DNA of 64,000 nucleotides from Halalkalicoccus jeotgali B3 (GTDB lineage: Archaea; Halobacteriota; Halobacteria; Halobacteriales; Halalkalicoccaceae): assembly GCF_000196895.1 (NCBI RefSeq), contig NC_014297.1, forward strand, positions 1,784,295 to 1,848,294, written 5' to 3'. Both the position numbers and the translations under genes were made by a program. A model generated the notes under the pieces. That model was not told the origin of the DNA. It saw nothing but the letters and a program-made list of their open reading frames with translations, and ran no database searches. Shown piece by piece: positions 8,534-16,369 of this stretch. The first letter of the stretch is position 1. Each line of letters opens with the position of its first letter.

Positions 8534-9151
8534 TCAGCGTCGACACGAACAGCCGCCCTCCTCGAGGAAGGTCGTCGCTGAGATCGAGCGACCACAGGCC
8601 TCACAGGTGACCTGTACGTCGACGAAAACGCCCGATATCCCGCCCGAGAGGGCGTCCCTGGCCGCCAGCCGGTCGATCGAGTCCTCGGTGACGACGCTCG
8701 TCCGGGTGATGAGCGCCCCGATCTTGTCGAGTTCGCGCTCGCGGCGTTCCTCCGGGGTGAGCTCGACACTCGAGGGATGGGTCGCCTCGCGGTACTCGGT
8801 CAGGTAGGTGTAGATCGACTGATGGGAGACGAAATCGGATTCGAGTTCCTCGATGTCGAGGCCGGCGCGGTCGAGTTCGCGGCGGGTCTGCTCGCGCATC
8901 CCCGCGCTCACGTCGTCGTCGCTGAGCAGGCGGTACCGGTTTTCGACCTCGCCGTCGAGCGAGCGCATCCCCGCCGCGTCCATCGCCGCCTCCAGCACGC
9001 GCCGGTTGAACAGGTCCGCGAGCGCACGGAGACTGTACTGTTCGCCGTCCTCCCCGGTCCAGTACGCCTCCAGTTGCGTGCCGAACCCGTCGAGACCGTA
9101 TTTTTCGATGACGCGTCCGACCTTCCCCTGGGATCGTCCTTCGCTGGACAT
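8534..9151 (-). CDS. rdfA: RdfA family protein (rod-determining factor-like)
   Basis: 205 residues matching the haloarchaeal RdfA family: GKVGRVIEKYGLDGFGTQLEAYW, then SLRALADLFNRRVLEAAM, GEVENRYRLLSDDDVSAGMR, and FVSHQSIYTYLTEYREA. A C-terminal zinc-finger-like segment (CEACG then CSC) ends the protein. One family member is known to influence rod versus disk shape in Haloferax volcanii; the molecular function is unknown. The start is set at MSSEGRSQ because the 12 upstream codons look non-conserved. The stop lies three bases from the palindrome at 8511-8530, and the SMC-related gene follows on the same strand, consistent with a functional pair. Confidence 0.82.
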   Translation of the reverse strand: MSSEGRSQGKVGRVIEKYGLDGFGTQLEAYWTGEDGEQYSLRALADLFNRRVLEAAMDAAGMRSLDGEVENRYRLLSDDDVSAGMREQTRRELDRAGLDIEELESDFVSHQSIYTYLTEYREATHPSSVELTPEERRERELDKIGALITRTSVVTEDSIDRLAARDALSGGISGVFVDVQVTCEACGRSISATTFLEEGGCSCRR

Positions 9152-9227
9152 TGCGCGGTAGTTCTCGCCCAACACCAATAAACACATGGCACCGTTCCGG
9201 GCGCGTTCGTCCCGCTCGGCGTAGCGC

Positions 9228-10382
9228 TTACCACTCCGCGACGCTGCCGTCGTCGTGGCGCCAGACCGGGTTGTGCCAGTCGACGGTTTTGTCGGCCTGC
9301 TCTTCGATGTACGTCTCGTTGAGGTCGATCCCCAGTCCCGGCCCGTCGGGCGCGGCGACGTATCCCGCCTCGTACTCGAAGACGGCCGGATCCGCCAGAT
9401 AATCCAGTACGTCGCCGCCCTGATTGTAGTGGATGTCGAGGCTCTGCTCCTGGATCAGCGCGTTCGGCGAGCAGACGTCGATCTGCACGCAGGACGCCAG
9501 CGCGATCGGCCCCAGCGGGCAGTGTGGTGCCAGTGCCACGTCGTAGGCCTCGGCCATGTCCGCGATCTTCTTGACCTCGGTGATCCCGCCCGCATGCGAG
9601 AGGTCCGGCTGGATGACGTCCACACTTCCGGATTCGAAGACTGCCTTGAAGTCCCACCGCGAGAACATCCGCTCGCCCGTCGCGATGGGAATCGAGGTGT
9701 GGGCGGCGATCGAAGCGAGAGCGTCGTTGTGTTCGGGGAGGACCGGCTCCTCGATGAACATCGGGTCGTAGGGTTCGAGCGCCTCGGCCAGCCGCTTGAC
9801 CATCGGTTTTGCGACCCGTCCGTGGAAGTCCACGCCGATGTCGACCTCGGGGCCGACCGCCTCACGGACCTCCTCGAGTCGGTCTTCAGCTTCTCGGACC
9901 GCAGCGGGCGTGTCCACCCGCCGTAGTTCGCTCGTGGCGTTCATCTTCAGGCCGGTAAAGCCCTCCCGGACCTTTTCTTTCGCCGCTTCGCCCACCTCGC
10001 TGGGACGATCCCCGCCGATCCATTGATACACCCTGATCCGGTCGCGGGCCCGGCCGCCGAGCAGTTCGTAGACCGGCGCGCCGAAACGCTTGCCCTTGAT
10101 GTCCCAGAGGGCCTGATCGATCCCGGCGATGGCGCTCATGAGCACCGGCCCGCCCCGGTAGAAGCCCCCGCGATACATCGTCTGCCAGTGGTCCTCGATC
10201 CGCGAGGGGTCCTCGCCGAGCAAGTAGGTCTCGAGTAGCTCCTCGACGGCCGCCCGCACCGTCTTCGCTCGCCCCTCGACGACGGGTTCGCCCCAGCCGA
10301 CCAGTCCGTCGCTCGTTTCGAGACGCAGGAACAGCCAGCGCGGCGGTACCTCGTACAGTTCGTAGTCGGTGATCTCCGTCAT
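9228..10382 (-). CDS. dgoD: D-galactonate dehydratase (enolase superfamily)
   Basis: 384 residues, very close to bacterial DgoD over its whole length: PPRWLFLRLET, GFYRGGPVLMSAIAGIDQAL and the terminal WRHDDGSVAEW. The enolase-superfamily acid ligands appear as VDFHGR, IEEPVLPE and ATGERMFSR, and the catalytic histidine as LAPHCPLGPIALA. It dehydrates D-galactonate to 2-keto-3-deoxygalactonate in the De Ley-Doudoroff pathway. The kinase and aldolase are not nearby, so the pathway must be completed elsewhere. Closely related sugar acids are possible substrates. Confidence 0.9.
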   Translation of the reverse strand: MTEITDYELYEVPPRWLFLRLETSDGLVGWGEPVVEGRAKTVRAAVEELLETYLLGEDPSRIEDHWQTMYRGGFYRGGPVLMSAIAGIDQALWDIKGKRFGAPVYELLGGRARDRIRVYQWIGGDRPSEVGEAAKEKVREGFTGLKMNATSELRRVDTPAAVREAEDRLEEVREAVGPEVDIGVDFHGRVAKPMVKRLAEALEPYDPMFIEEPVLPEHNDALASIAAHTSIPIATGERMFSRWDFKAVFESGSVDVIQPDLSHAGGITEVKKIADMAEAYDVALAPHCPLGPIALASCVQIDVCSPNALIQEQSLDIHYNQGGDVLDYLADPAVFEYEAGYVAAPDGPGLGIDLNETYIEEQADKTVDWHNPVWRHDDGSVAEW

Positions 10383-10525
10383 CGATCCCCCGATCCGCTC
10401 TCAGTCGCGCACTCGTCTGTCGGTTTCGCTCGCCGTCTCGCCCGGCACGGTCCGTGCCGAGAGTCGTCGGTCGCCATACCGGCTCTTGACCGTGTACCCG
10501 GATTAAATGATGTGGTCGCCGGGCG

Positions 10526-10945
10526 TCAGGTTTCGAGGATCTCGACGAGGTTTCCCTCGGGATCGCGGACGAACAGGATCCGAGTGCCGCTCTCGGTCGT
10601 CCGGGGCTCGCTGAGCGTCTCGATGCCCTCTGGCAGACCCTCGTAGAACCCATCGAGGTCCGAAACCCCGAGGCCGACGTGTGTCGCGCCGGGCTGGTTC
10701 ACGTCCGGTTCGGGTCGCCGGTCGCCCTCGGGATCGTACTCGATCAGCTCGATACGAGCACCGTCACCGTCGAGATGAACGAACTGCCCGGTCGCGTCCT
10801 CGACGCCGACTCCGGCTGAGAACGCCTCCCCGGAGACGGTAAACCGCTCCAGTACGTCGAGTCCGAGCACGTCCCGGTAGAACTCGACCGCCCGTTCGAG
10901 GTCCGAGACCGTCACGCCGACGTGGTGTGCATGCGCGTTCGTCAT
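10526..10945 (-). CDS. VOC superfamily protein (glyoxalase/bleomycin-resistance type)
   Basis: 139 residues with two beta-alpha-beta-beta-beta modules. The first begins AHHVGVTVSDLERAVEFYRDVLGL (metal His near residue 6), the second THVGLGVSDLDGFYEGLP, ending FVRDPEGNLVEILET, where the last Glu is a typical metal ligand. Members bind a divalent metal and act as glyoxalases, epimerases or dioxygenases; no specific activity can be assigned. The ATG at 10945 is chosen because upstream in-frame sequence is arginine-rich shadow sequence. Confidence 0.82.
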   Translation of the reverse strand: MTNAHAHHVGVTVSDLERAVEFYRDVLGLDVLERFTVSGEAFSAGVGVEDATGQFVHLDGDGARIELIEYDPEGDRRPEPDVNQPGATHVGLGVSDLDGFYEGLPEGIETLSEPRTTESGTRILFVRDPEGNLVEILET

Positions 10946-11219
10946 ACGGGATTGACGAATGCGCGGCGAGAAGTGCCTTTCGAGTCGCCGGCCGCGCCGC
11001 TGGAATCGCTCTCGCAGGGCGCCCGAACGCTTGAGGCCGTCCGCCGTCCGCCGTCCGCCGGGGCGGTGGCGAGTCATCCCGGACCGAAATCGTATATTTC
11101 GCCGCGGCTTGACTACTGAACGAATAGAACAGGGAACCCCAGTCTCCGGGAACGAAAAGACGCGGCCTCGTTCCGACGAACGATATATCAGAAAGAGGTT
11201 TATCCGATCAACGAGGCCC

Positions 11220-11477
11220 CTATCGGTCGCCCAACCGGGCTCGCTCGGCCCGTGCTTGATCCATAATGGCCTGCCGTATGTAGGCGGTCCTGTCGCGCGT
11301 CGATTCGATCTCGATGTCCTGAGAGTCGAGCGCTCGTTCGACGGCGATACCGGTCCGCAGAAGCTCTCGCATCCGCGCGCTCCGCGAGTCGCCGTACTCT
11401 AGCTCCGAGACGATCGCCTCGTAGAGTTCCCGGTCCTCCTCGTCGTCGGAGAAGTGAACACCGATCGACTGGATCAT
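11220..11477 (-). CDS. Small haloarchaeal protein, possible ribbon-helix-helix regulator
   Basis: 85 residues, highly charged, beginning MIQSIGVHFSDDEEDRELYE and containing YGDSRSARMRELLRTGIAVERAL, which looks like the helical part of a ribbon-helix-helix DNA-binding fold, then a long charged helix. The GC-rich, acidic coding style is that of the host chromosome, unlike the adjacent AT-rich island, so this gene probably marks the island boundary. Function unknown. Confidence 0.6.
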   Translation of the reverse strand: MIQSIGVHFSDDEEDRELYEAIVSELEYGDSRSARMRELLRTGIAVERALDSQDIEIESTRDRTAYIRQAIMDQARAERARLGDR

Positions 11478-11609
11478 ATTCTTTCTACGAATCGCGCTAG
11501 GTCAAACACCCCGTCACGGGTATTGGAGCCCAACCCTTCGTCCATCTCTTACAGTAATATAATTTATATTTCAGTTGCATCGTAACAGTCATTTTCCTAC
11601 ACTGTTTAT

Positions 11610-12503
11610 TTGTATATATGTATGGACCCTACTGATGAGACACGCATAATGGATGGTGAATGGGCCAAACTGAGACAAGAAGTATTATCAAGAGATACAC
11701 ATCAGTGTGTAAATTGCGGCTCATCAGAGGAACTTGAAGTTCATCATGTAGTACCTATTAATGATTTTGGTACAAATAAAAAATCGAATCTAGCAACTCT
11801 CTGCTCACGCTGCCACTATTCCGCACACAGTAAAGAATCTGCAGGAGATAAGAAGGACCGGCCAAAGAATGTGAGATGGACTCCGTCTCGCGTAGACATG
11901 TCTAATTTTATTAATAGCGTACAGCACCCTCTTAAGAAAGCTATCGCATCAACAGTTGTCAAGACTGGAATTGGAGTTGGTGAGTTATGCAATTTAACTG
12001 TAGATGATGTATATTTGACCAAGGAGTGGACAGCACGACCATTTTACCAAGAACGTCCAGACTGGCTTACGGCAAATATAGCAGCCCTTCGCGTACGGAA
12101 TTCTTCAGCGGACCAAAACTACAATATTCGAAGAGACAGAGAGCATAACTCAGTTATCCCAATAGACAACGAATTGCATCAGGCCTTAGCACAATGGATG
12201 GCACTCCGTCCAGATGCTCACGACTCTCAGCCATTCTTTATGAGTACCTCCAATTGGGGTGATCCCCTATCTCCAGATTCAATCCATCATATTATTGAAT
12301 CTAGTGCAAAGCCTCTTGGCATGCATAACAAGGGACAGGAATTGGAAAATCTGACTCCATATACCTTAAGACATTTCTTTATTGAGCGATTCCGAGGTAA
12401 GGCTACTGTTAGAGAGTATATATTAGGCCATTTTTCAGCGAACTCTATGCCACTTAGTGATATAGCTTCTCATTATCAAGAGGAGATTTTTACAATTACA
12501 TAA
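11610..12503 (+). CDS. HNH nuclease domain fused to a degenerate tyrosine recombinase domain
   Basis: 297 residues. Residues about 20-75 form an HNH zinc-finger nuclease module: CVNCGSSEELEVHHVVPI, then N...LCSRCHYSAH. Residues about 100-297 are homologous to the catalytic domain of the integrase two genes downstream (HPLKKAIASTVVKTG, SVIPIDNELHQALAQWMALRPD, LTPYTLRHFF). Key recombinase residues are changed: the first catalytic Arg of TGIRVGEL is Gly here (TGIGVGEL), and the His of HxxR is Tyr (PYTLR). The usual SAM-like core-binding domain is replaced by HNH. Codon use is AT-rich, unlike the host. In-frame ATGs at 11622 and 11649 are alternative starts. The role is unknown; it could be a DNA-binding accessory or nuclease of an integrative element. 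Confidence 0.8.
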   Translation: MYICMDPTDETRIMDGEWAKLRQEVLSRDTHQCVNCGSSEELEVHHVVPINDFGTNKKSNLATLCSRCHYSAHSKESAGDKKDRPKNVRWTPSRVDMSNFINSVQHPLKKAIASTVVKTGIGVGELCNLTVDDVYLTKEWTARPFYQERPDWLTANIAALRVRNSSADQNYNIRRDREHNSVIPIDNELHQALAQWMALRPDAHDSQPFFMSTSNWGDPLSPDSIHHIIESSAKPLGMHNKGQELENLTPYTLRHFFIERFRGKATVREYILGHFSANSMPLSDIASHYQEEIFTIT

Positions 12504-12654
12504 TCTCTCTCTATAGTACTACTCCAGAATAGATGGAGCTATTTTCATCGAATTGGCCAGCAAAGTCCGGGGTAATATAGACCTTTGAATGTTGATTAAA
12601 ACCCTAATCGATGAATATAGGAACATTAATTGTCGAGAGATGATTACTATATCT

Positions 12655-13038
12655 ATGGCAAGTGAGGACGCGACAGAGCGAACCACCGTAAAGACATATG
12701 TCCCCAAATACCAAAAAGAAATCTGGAAAGAAGACGCGGAGGATTTTGATATGTCTCAGAGTGAATTTATACGAACAATGGTCCAAGCTGGTCGTCGTGG
12801 CTTCAATTTAGAACAGCCGAAGGATACTTCTTCGGACGCAAACCCCAGGGGTAATGGTGTGAAAGAAGGGGTGCTCAACGCTCTTCAAAACGAAGTCCAC
12901 ACGTGGGATGAACTCCTATCCAAAATGTCTGAGGGCATAGAGGATAGGTTAGAAGAGTCTCTTCAAGAATTACAAGAAAATAACCGTATTCAATACAGTG
13001 GACGGCTTGGTGGATACAAGATTGTCGATAATGAATGA
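12655..13038 (+). CDS. DUF5805-like DNA-binding protein paired with integrase
   Basis: 127 residues. The N-terminus ERTTVKTYVPKYQKEIWKED and FDMSQSEFIRTMVQAGRRGF fit a ribbon-helix-helix type fold of the DUF5805 kind that recurs beside haloarchaeal integrases. The C-terminal ~60 residues (GVLNALQNEVHTWDELLSKM ... LQENNRIQYSGRLGGYKIV) look like a winged helix. The ATG at 12655 is preferred over 12589 by homology. The stop overlaps the integrase start as ATGA (13035-13038), so the two are translationally coupled, and this protein is probably the integrase's regulatory or accessory partner. Base composition is AT-rich. Confidence 0.8.
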   Translation: MASEDATERTTVKTYVPKYQKEIWKEDAEDFDMSQSEFIRTMVQAGRRGFNLEQPKDTSSDANPRGNGVKEGVLNALQNEVHTWDELLSKMSEGIEDRLEESLQELQENNRIQYSGRLGGYKIVDNE

Positions 13039-14090
13039 AGAAAATCGGTTTTAAGATGGTAAACAATGAGCAGAAGAATGACCTAGTATCCTACTTCCTT
13101 AAAGACATGAAATACCATGGGCGAAGTGAACGAACTCGACGTTGGTATGGCCGAGTATTGCGGCAGTTTGAAGATTTTGTACTATCTCAAGGAGAAAAAA
13201 TTGATTCCATTCAGGAAGCAACCTCTCGACAGTGCTTGAGATGGTTGCATATGCTCCGCGAAGAACATTCAACAGGTACAATTGCTACATACGCGTCCTG
13301 TATTAATCGGTTCTATACGTACATGATCTCTATCGACATAGTTGATCGAAATCCAATGAACGTCGTTATGGAAGAGATGAATGAAAGCATAGAAAGCGAC
13401 CCAGAACGGCGGGATATTTCGATTGCTGAGATGAGATCGTTCATTAGGAACATTACCCATCCATTAGATCGAGCAATTATTACAACCTTTCTGAAAACAG
13501 GAATACGAGTTGGGGAATTAGTCAATCTTGACCTACGTGATTTGAATATCAATATCGAATATACAAACTTCAGTAACCAACCGCAATGCCGACCCCAGAT
13601 TACACACGAGTCGAATAGTATATATATAACAAAAGACATATCTTATAAAGATACCATAAACGGAGAAAAAAGATTGGCATCGAATAAAAGGAAGCGTTCT
13701 ACTATTATTCCTGTAGATGAGGAATTGCAATTCGAACTTGAGCGTTGGCTAGCGATTCGACCAGATTCAATTACGACAGCGCAACCACTTTTTCTCAATG
13801 TGAATGATTCTTGGGGGAAGCGGCTCACACCTTCCATCATTAGGTCAATAATAAAGAAACATGCTCAGAGAAGAGAGTGGTACCAGGAAGGAGGTGACGC
13901 GACTCAAAACGTCACGCCACATTACTTCCGCCATTTCTTCACCACCCATCTCCGCAACGCCACCGGCGAACGGGGAATCGTGAAGTACCTCCGTGGGGAT
14001 GTCGCCGACGACATCATCGACACCTATACCCATAACTGGGGGAATAACGTCCGTGAGACGTACGAGCGGAGCATCTACCGCTTGTTGTAA
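13035..14090 (+). CDS. Tyrosine recombinase/integrase
   Basis: 351 residues. The N-terminal ~100 residues are a SAM-like core-binding domain (YFLKDMKYHGRSERTRRWYGR). The catalytic domain has KTGIRVGELVNL (first Arg), a Lys-rich hairpin region, VTPHYFRHFF (His-x-x-Arg) and a C-terminal ETYERSIYRLL that supplies a candidate nucleophilic Tyr. The usual LGH box reads LRGD, as in other haloarchaeal integrases. The start overlaps the upstream gene by 4 bases. Composition changes abruptly near 13890: upstream is AT-rich, while the last ~200 bases are GC-rich with host-like codons, so the gene looks mosaic. Confidence 0.88.
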   Translation: MKKIGFKMVNNEQKNDLVSYFLKDMKYHGRSERTRRWYGRVLRQFEDFVLSQGEKIDSIQEATSRQCLRWLHMLREEHSTGTIATYASCINRFYTYMISIDIVDRNPMNVVMEEMNESIESDPERRDISIAEMRSFIRNITHPLDRAIITTFLKTGIRVGELVNLDLRDLNINIEYTNFSNQPQCRPQITHESNSIYITKDISYKDTINGEKRLASNKRKRSTIIPVDEELQFELERWLAIRPDSITTAQPLFLNVNDSWGKRLTPSIIRSIIKKHAQRREWYQEGGDATQNVTPHYFRHFFTTHLRNATGERGIVKYLRGDVADDIIDTYTHNWGNNVRETYERSIYRLL

Positions 14091-14136
14091 GTAATCACTG
14101 TCGCCCTCATACGGTCATAAATCGGGTGTCGCTACA

Positions 14137-14195
14137 TGAAATTCGACACGCACGCCGACCGTACGTATTACTTCTGACATATAAATCGAATTTCA
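14137..14195. repeat. Inverted repeat downstream of integrase
   Basis: TGAAATTCGA (14137-14146) and its exact reverse complement TCGAATTTCA (14186-14195) are separated by 39 bases in the 138-bp gap between the integrase and IclR genes. They are 13 bases from the palindromic site at 14208-14227. They could be integrase arm-binding sites or a transcriptional terminator/regulatory structure. Confidence 0.5.
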
Positions 14196-14207
14196 CGCGG
14201 AATACAA

Positions 14208-14227
14208 TTACACTCGTATTTGTGTAA
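14208..14227. repeat. 20-bp palindromic site, right copy
   Basis: TTACACTCGTATTTGTGTAA, differing at only two positions (7 and 14) from the site at 8511-8530 and in the same orientation (shared CGTATT centre). It begins 117 bases after the integrase stop and ends one base before the IclR stop codon on the minus strand. That position is wrong for an IclR promoter operator and suits an integration junction. Confidence 0.6.
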
Positions 14228-14228
14228 T

Positions 14229-14990
14229 CTACGCGTAGGTACTGTTGATCTCGATGACGTTGGCCGCACTCGTCGTCAGGGCGGGCAGTTCGTCGGTGTA
14301 CCACTCGCCGGTCATCCGGCTCTTCGGGCCCGAAACGCTCACCGCGCCGAGTACATCGCCGTCGACGATGACCGGGGCGGCGATACATCGCAGTCCCTCC
14401 AGTCGTTCCTCGTCGTCGTACGCGTAGCCCTGTTCGCGAACCTCCTCGAGTTCGCCCAGCAACTGCTCGCGGTCGGTGATCGTGTTCGGGGTGATCCGAG
14501 GGAGGCCATGGCGGTCGAGGATCGACTCGACGCGTTCGTCGGGTAGGTGTGCGAGCATGGCCTTGCCGAACCCGGTAGTGTGAAGGTGAACCCGCTTTCC
14601 GGCGTGGGTGTCCATGTGGACGGCGTCGGCCCCCTTCGCCCGGTAGAGGAACACGCCCCGGCCGTGTTCTTCGACCAGCAAGTTCGCCATTTCGCGGGTC
14701 TCTTCGGCGAGTTTTTCGATCTCCGGCGGGCCGATAGTAGCGATCTGTCGGCGGTCACGTGCGTACTCCCCCAACTGGAGAAATCGCAACCCCACATCGT
14801 ACTCCGACCCGTGTTTGATGACGTATTCGTTTCGGCGGAGCGTCTGGAGGTGGTTGTGGACCGTGCTCTTGGGGAAGCCGAGGTGACTCGACAGTTCGGT
14901 CACACCCGCACCGTCGAGTGCCCGAAGGGCGTCGAGGATCAGAAAACTGGTTTCGGTCGCCCGCACCGTCGTCGGTTCGTCAGTCGACAT
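14229..14990 (-). CDS. IclR family transcriptional regulator
   Basis: 253 residues. The N-terminal winged helix-turn-helix reads RATETSFLILDALRALDGAGVTELSSHL followed by FPKSTVHNHLQTLRRNEYV. The effector domain contains FGKAMLAHLPDERVESIL and GLRCIAAPVIVDGDVLGAVSVSGP, both typical of IclR. Such regulators usually sense small organic acids and control adjacent catabolic genes. The start at 14990 is set by homology; further upstream codons are non-conserved. It is divergent from the CoA-ester lyase at 15423 and is the best candidate regulator of the carboxylate island. Confidence 0.9.
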   Translation of the reverse strand: MSTDEPTTVRATETSFLILDALRALDGAGVTELSSHLGFPKSTVHNHLQTLRRNEYVIKHGSEYDVGLRFLQLGEYARDRRQIATIGPPEIEKLAEETREMANLLVEEHGRGVFLYRAKGADAVHMDTHAGKRVHLHTTGFGKAMLAHLPDERVESILDRHGLPRITPNTITDREQLLGELEEVREQGYAYDDEERLEGLRCIAAPVIVDGDVLGAVSVSGPKSRMTGEWYTDELPALTTSAANVIEINSTYA

Positions 14991-15422
14991 GCCGTGATCT
15001 ATTCCACGGGGACTATTAGTTCTACAGGTCGGATAGGTGTTCAGATAGGGTGAACAATATCCTCTCGCGACGGGACACTCGCCGAGACGTACGGTGAAGC
15101 ACCGTTTATTCGGCCAGTCGGCTGTCGCGTTCGTCTGGGAAACACCACCTTTCTGCTCAGAGAATGATTCGTTCATTCTAGCCGAATACCGCCGACCGGC
15201 GAACCCGATCCGAATTCGGATCGGAATCGGATCAGAACCCCCACTAATTGTCGAATAATACACGTTCGTCCAAGAATAGAGTATAGTATTCATTGAATAC
15301 TTTTATCCGAGGCGTTCAATGAGACTGAATGCGTCGAACGCACTCGAAAAATGACGTTCTACCATGTTCCAGGGATATCTTTATGGGCCGGCCTCGTCCA
15401 GTACCGAACGGAGTGAACCAGC
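14991..15422. promoter_or_regulatory. Divergent control region between IclR and lyase genes
   Basis: 432 bases without a supported gene, containing three palindromes: AGAATGA-N5-TCATTCT (15161-15179), GATCCGAATTCGGATC (15207-15222, perfect) and GTATTCATTGAATAC (15286-15300). A TATA-like ATCTTTATG near 15376-15384 is suitably placed for a short-leader transcript of the lyase at 15423. The palindromes are candidate binding sites for the IclR protein; which one is used is unknown. Confidence 0.55.
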
Positions 15423-16334
15423 ATGAGTGACGTGACACTACGACGCACACAGTTAGCGACACCGGCGAGCGACGAGAAGTTCATGGAGAGCGCTTCGAAC
15501 AGCGCCGCCGACGAGGTCTTTCTCGATCTCGAGGACAGCGTCGCACCGAACGCCAAGCCCGACGCCCGCGAGCCCCTGATCAACGCCGCCCAAACCCACG
15601 ACTGGAGCGGCAAGGTGCTTTCCTACCGGATGAACGGGATCGACACCGAGTGGTGGTACGACGACGTCATCGACGTCGTGAGCGCCGCCGGCGAACACAT
15701 CGACGACATCATCATCCCCAAGGTCAAGGGCGAAAGCGACATCCACACCGTCGAGAACCTCCTGACGCAGGTCGAGAAGAACGCCGGCCTCGAAGTCGGC
15801 GCGATCGGCCTCGAACCCCAGATCGAGGACGGCGAGGGGATGCACAACGTCCACGAGATCGCCCACGCGAGCGATCGCCTCTCGAGCATCATCTTCGGGC
15901 CCGGCGACTACTCGGCGGCGATGGGCACACCGGGATTGGACATCGGGCAGTTCCCCGACTACCCCGGCCACTACTGGCATCACGCGCTCTCGGAGTGTAA
16001 CGCCGCCGCGAAAAGCGCCGGTCTGCCCTGCCTGGACGGCCCGTACGCCGACATCGAGGACGAACAGGGCTTTCGCGACTCGTGTAACAACGCGAGCATG
16101 ATCGGCTGTGACGGCAAGTGGGCGATCCACCCCAGCCAGATCGAGATCGCGAACGAGATCTTCGCGCCCGACCCGGAGACCGCAGAACGCGCCCAGCGTA
16201 TCGTCGAGGCCTACGCCGACGCGATGGACGAGGGCAAGGGCGCGGTGAAGGTCGACGGCCAGATGGTCGACGAGGCGACCAACAAGATGGCCCAGGACAT
16301 CGTCGAGAAGGCAAAAGCCGCCGACATCCTCTAA
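15423..16334 (+). CDS. HpcH/HpaI-type CoA-ester lyase (malyl-CoA / citramalyl-CoA lyase family)
   Basis: 303 residues of the CitE-like TIM-barrel family. EVFLDLEDSVAPNAK near residue 30 is the N-terminal acidic/Mg region. GLEPQIEDGEGMHNVHEIA near residue 130 provides the metal Glu, IIFGPGDYSAAMG the metal Asp, and KWAIHPSQIEIANEIF is the conserved C-terminal CoA/substrate block. Members cleave malyl-, beta-methylmalyl- or citramalyl-CoA to acetyl- or propionyl-CoA plus glyoxylate or pyruvate. CoA-transferase genes further along the island could supply the CoA ester. The exact substrate cannot be read from sequence. It is probably under IclR control. Confidence 0.85.
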   Translation: MSDVTLRRTQLATPASDEKFMESASNSAADEVFLDLEDSVAPNAKPDAREPLINAAQTHDWSGKVLSYRMNGIDTEWWYDDVIDVVSAAGEHIDDIIIPKVKGESDIHTVENLLTQVEKNAGLEVGAIGLEPQIEDGEGMHNVHEIAHASDRLSSIIFGPGDYSAAMGTPGLDIGQFPDYPGHYWHHALSECNAAAKSAGLPCLDGPYADIEDEQGFRDSCNNASMIGCDGKWAIHPSQIEIANEIFAPDPETAERAQRIVEAYADAMDEGKGAVKVDGQMVDEATNKMAQDIVEKAKAADIL

Positions 16335-16369
16335 GACGCGGCGTTCAGTTTTCGATTCTTTTTTCGGAC

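Noticed and set aside
11220-11477. RHH-like gene as part of the mobile island
   Set aside because: Its base composition and codon use are those of the host, and the AT-rich sequence starts after it. Kept as host sequence, though it lies inside the two-palindrome bracket.
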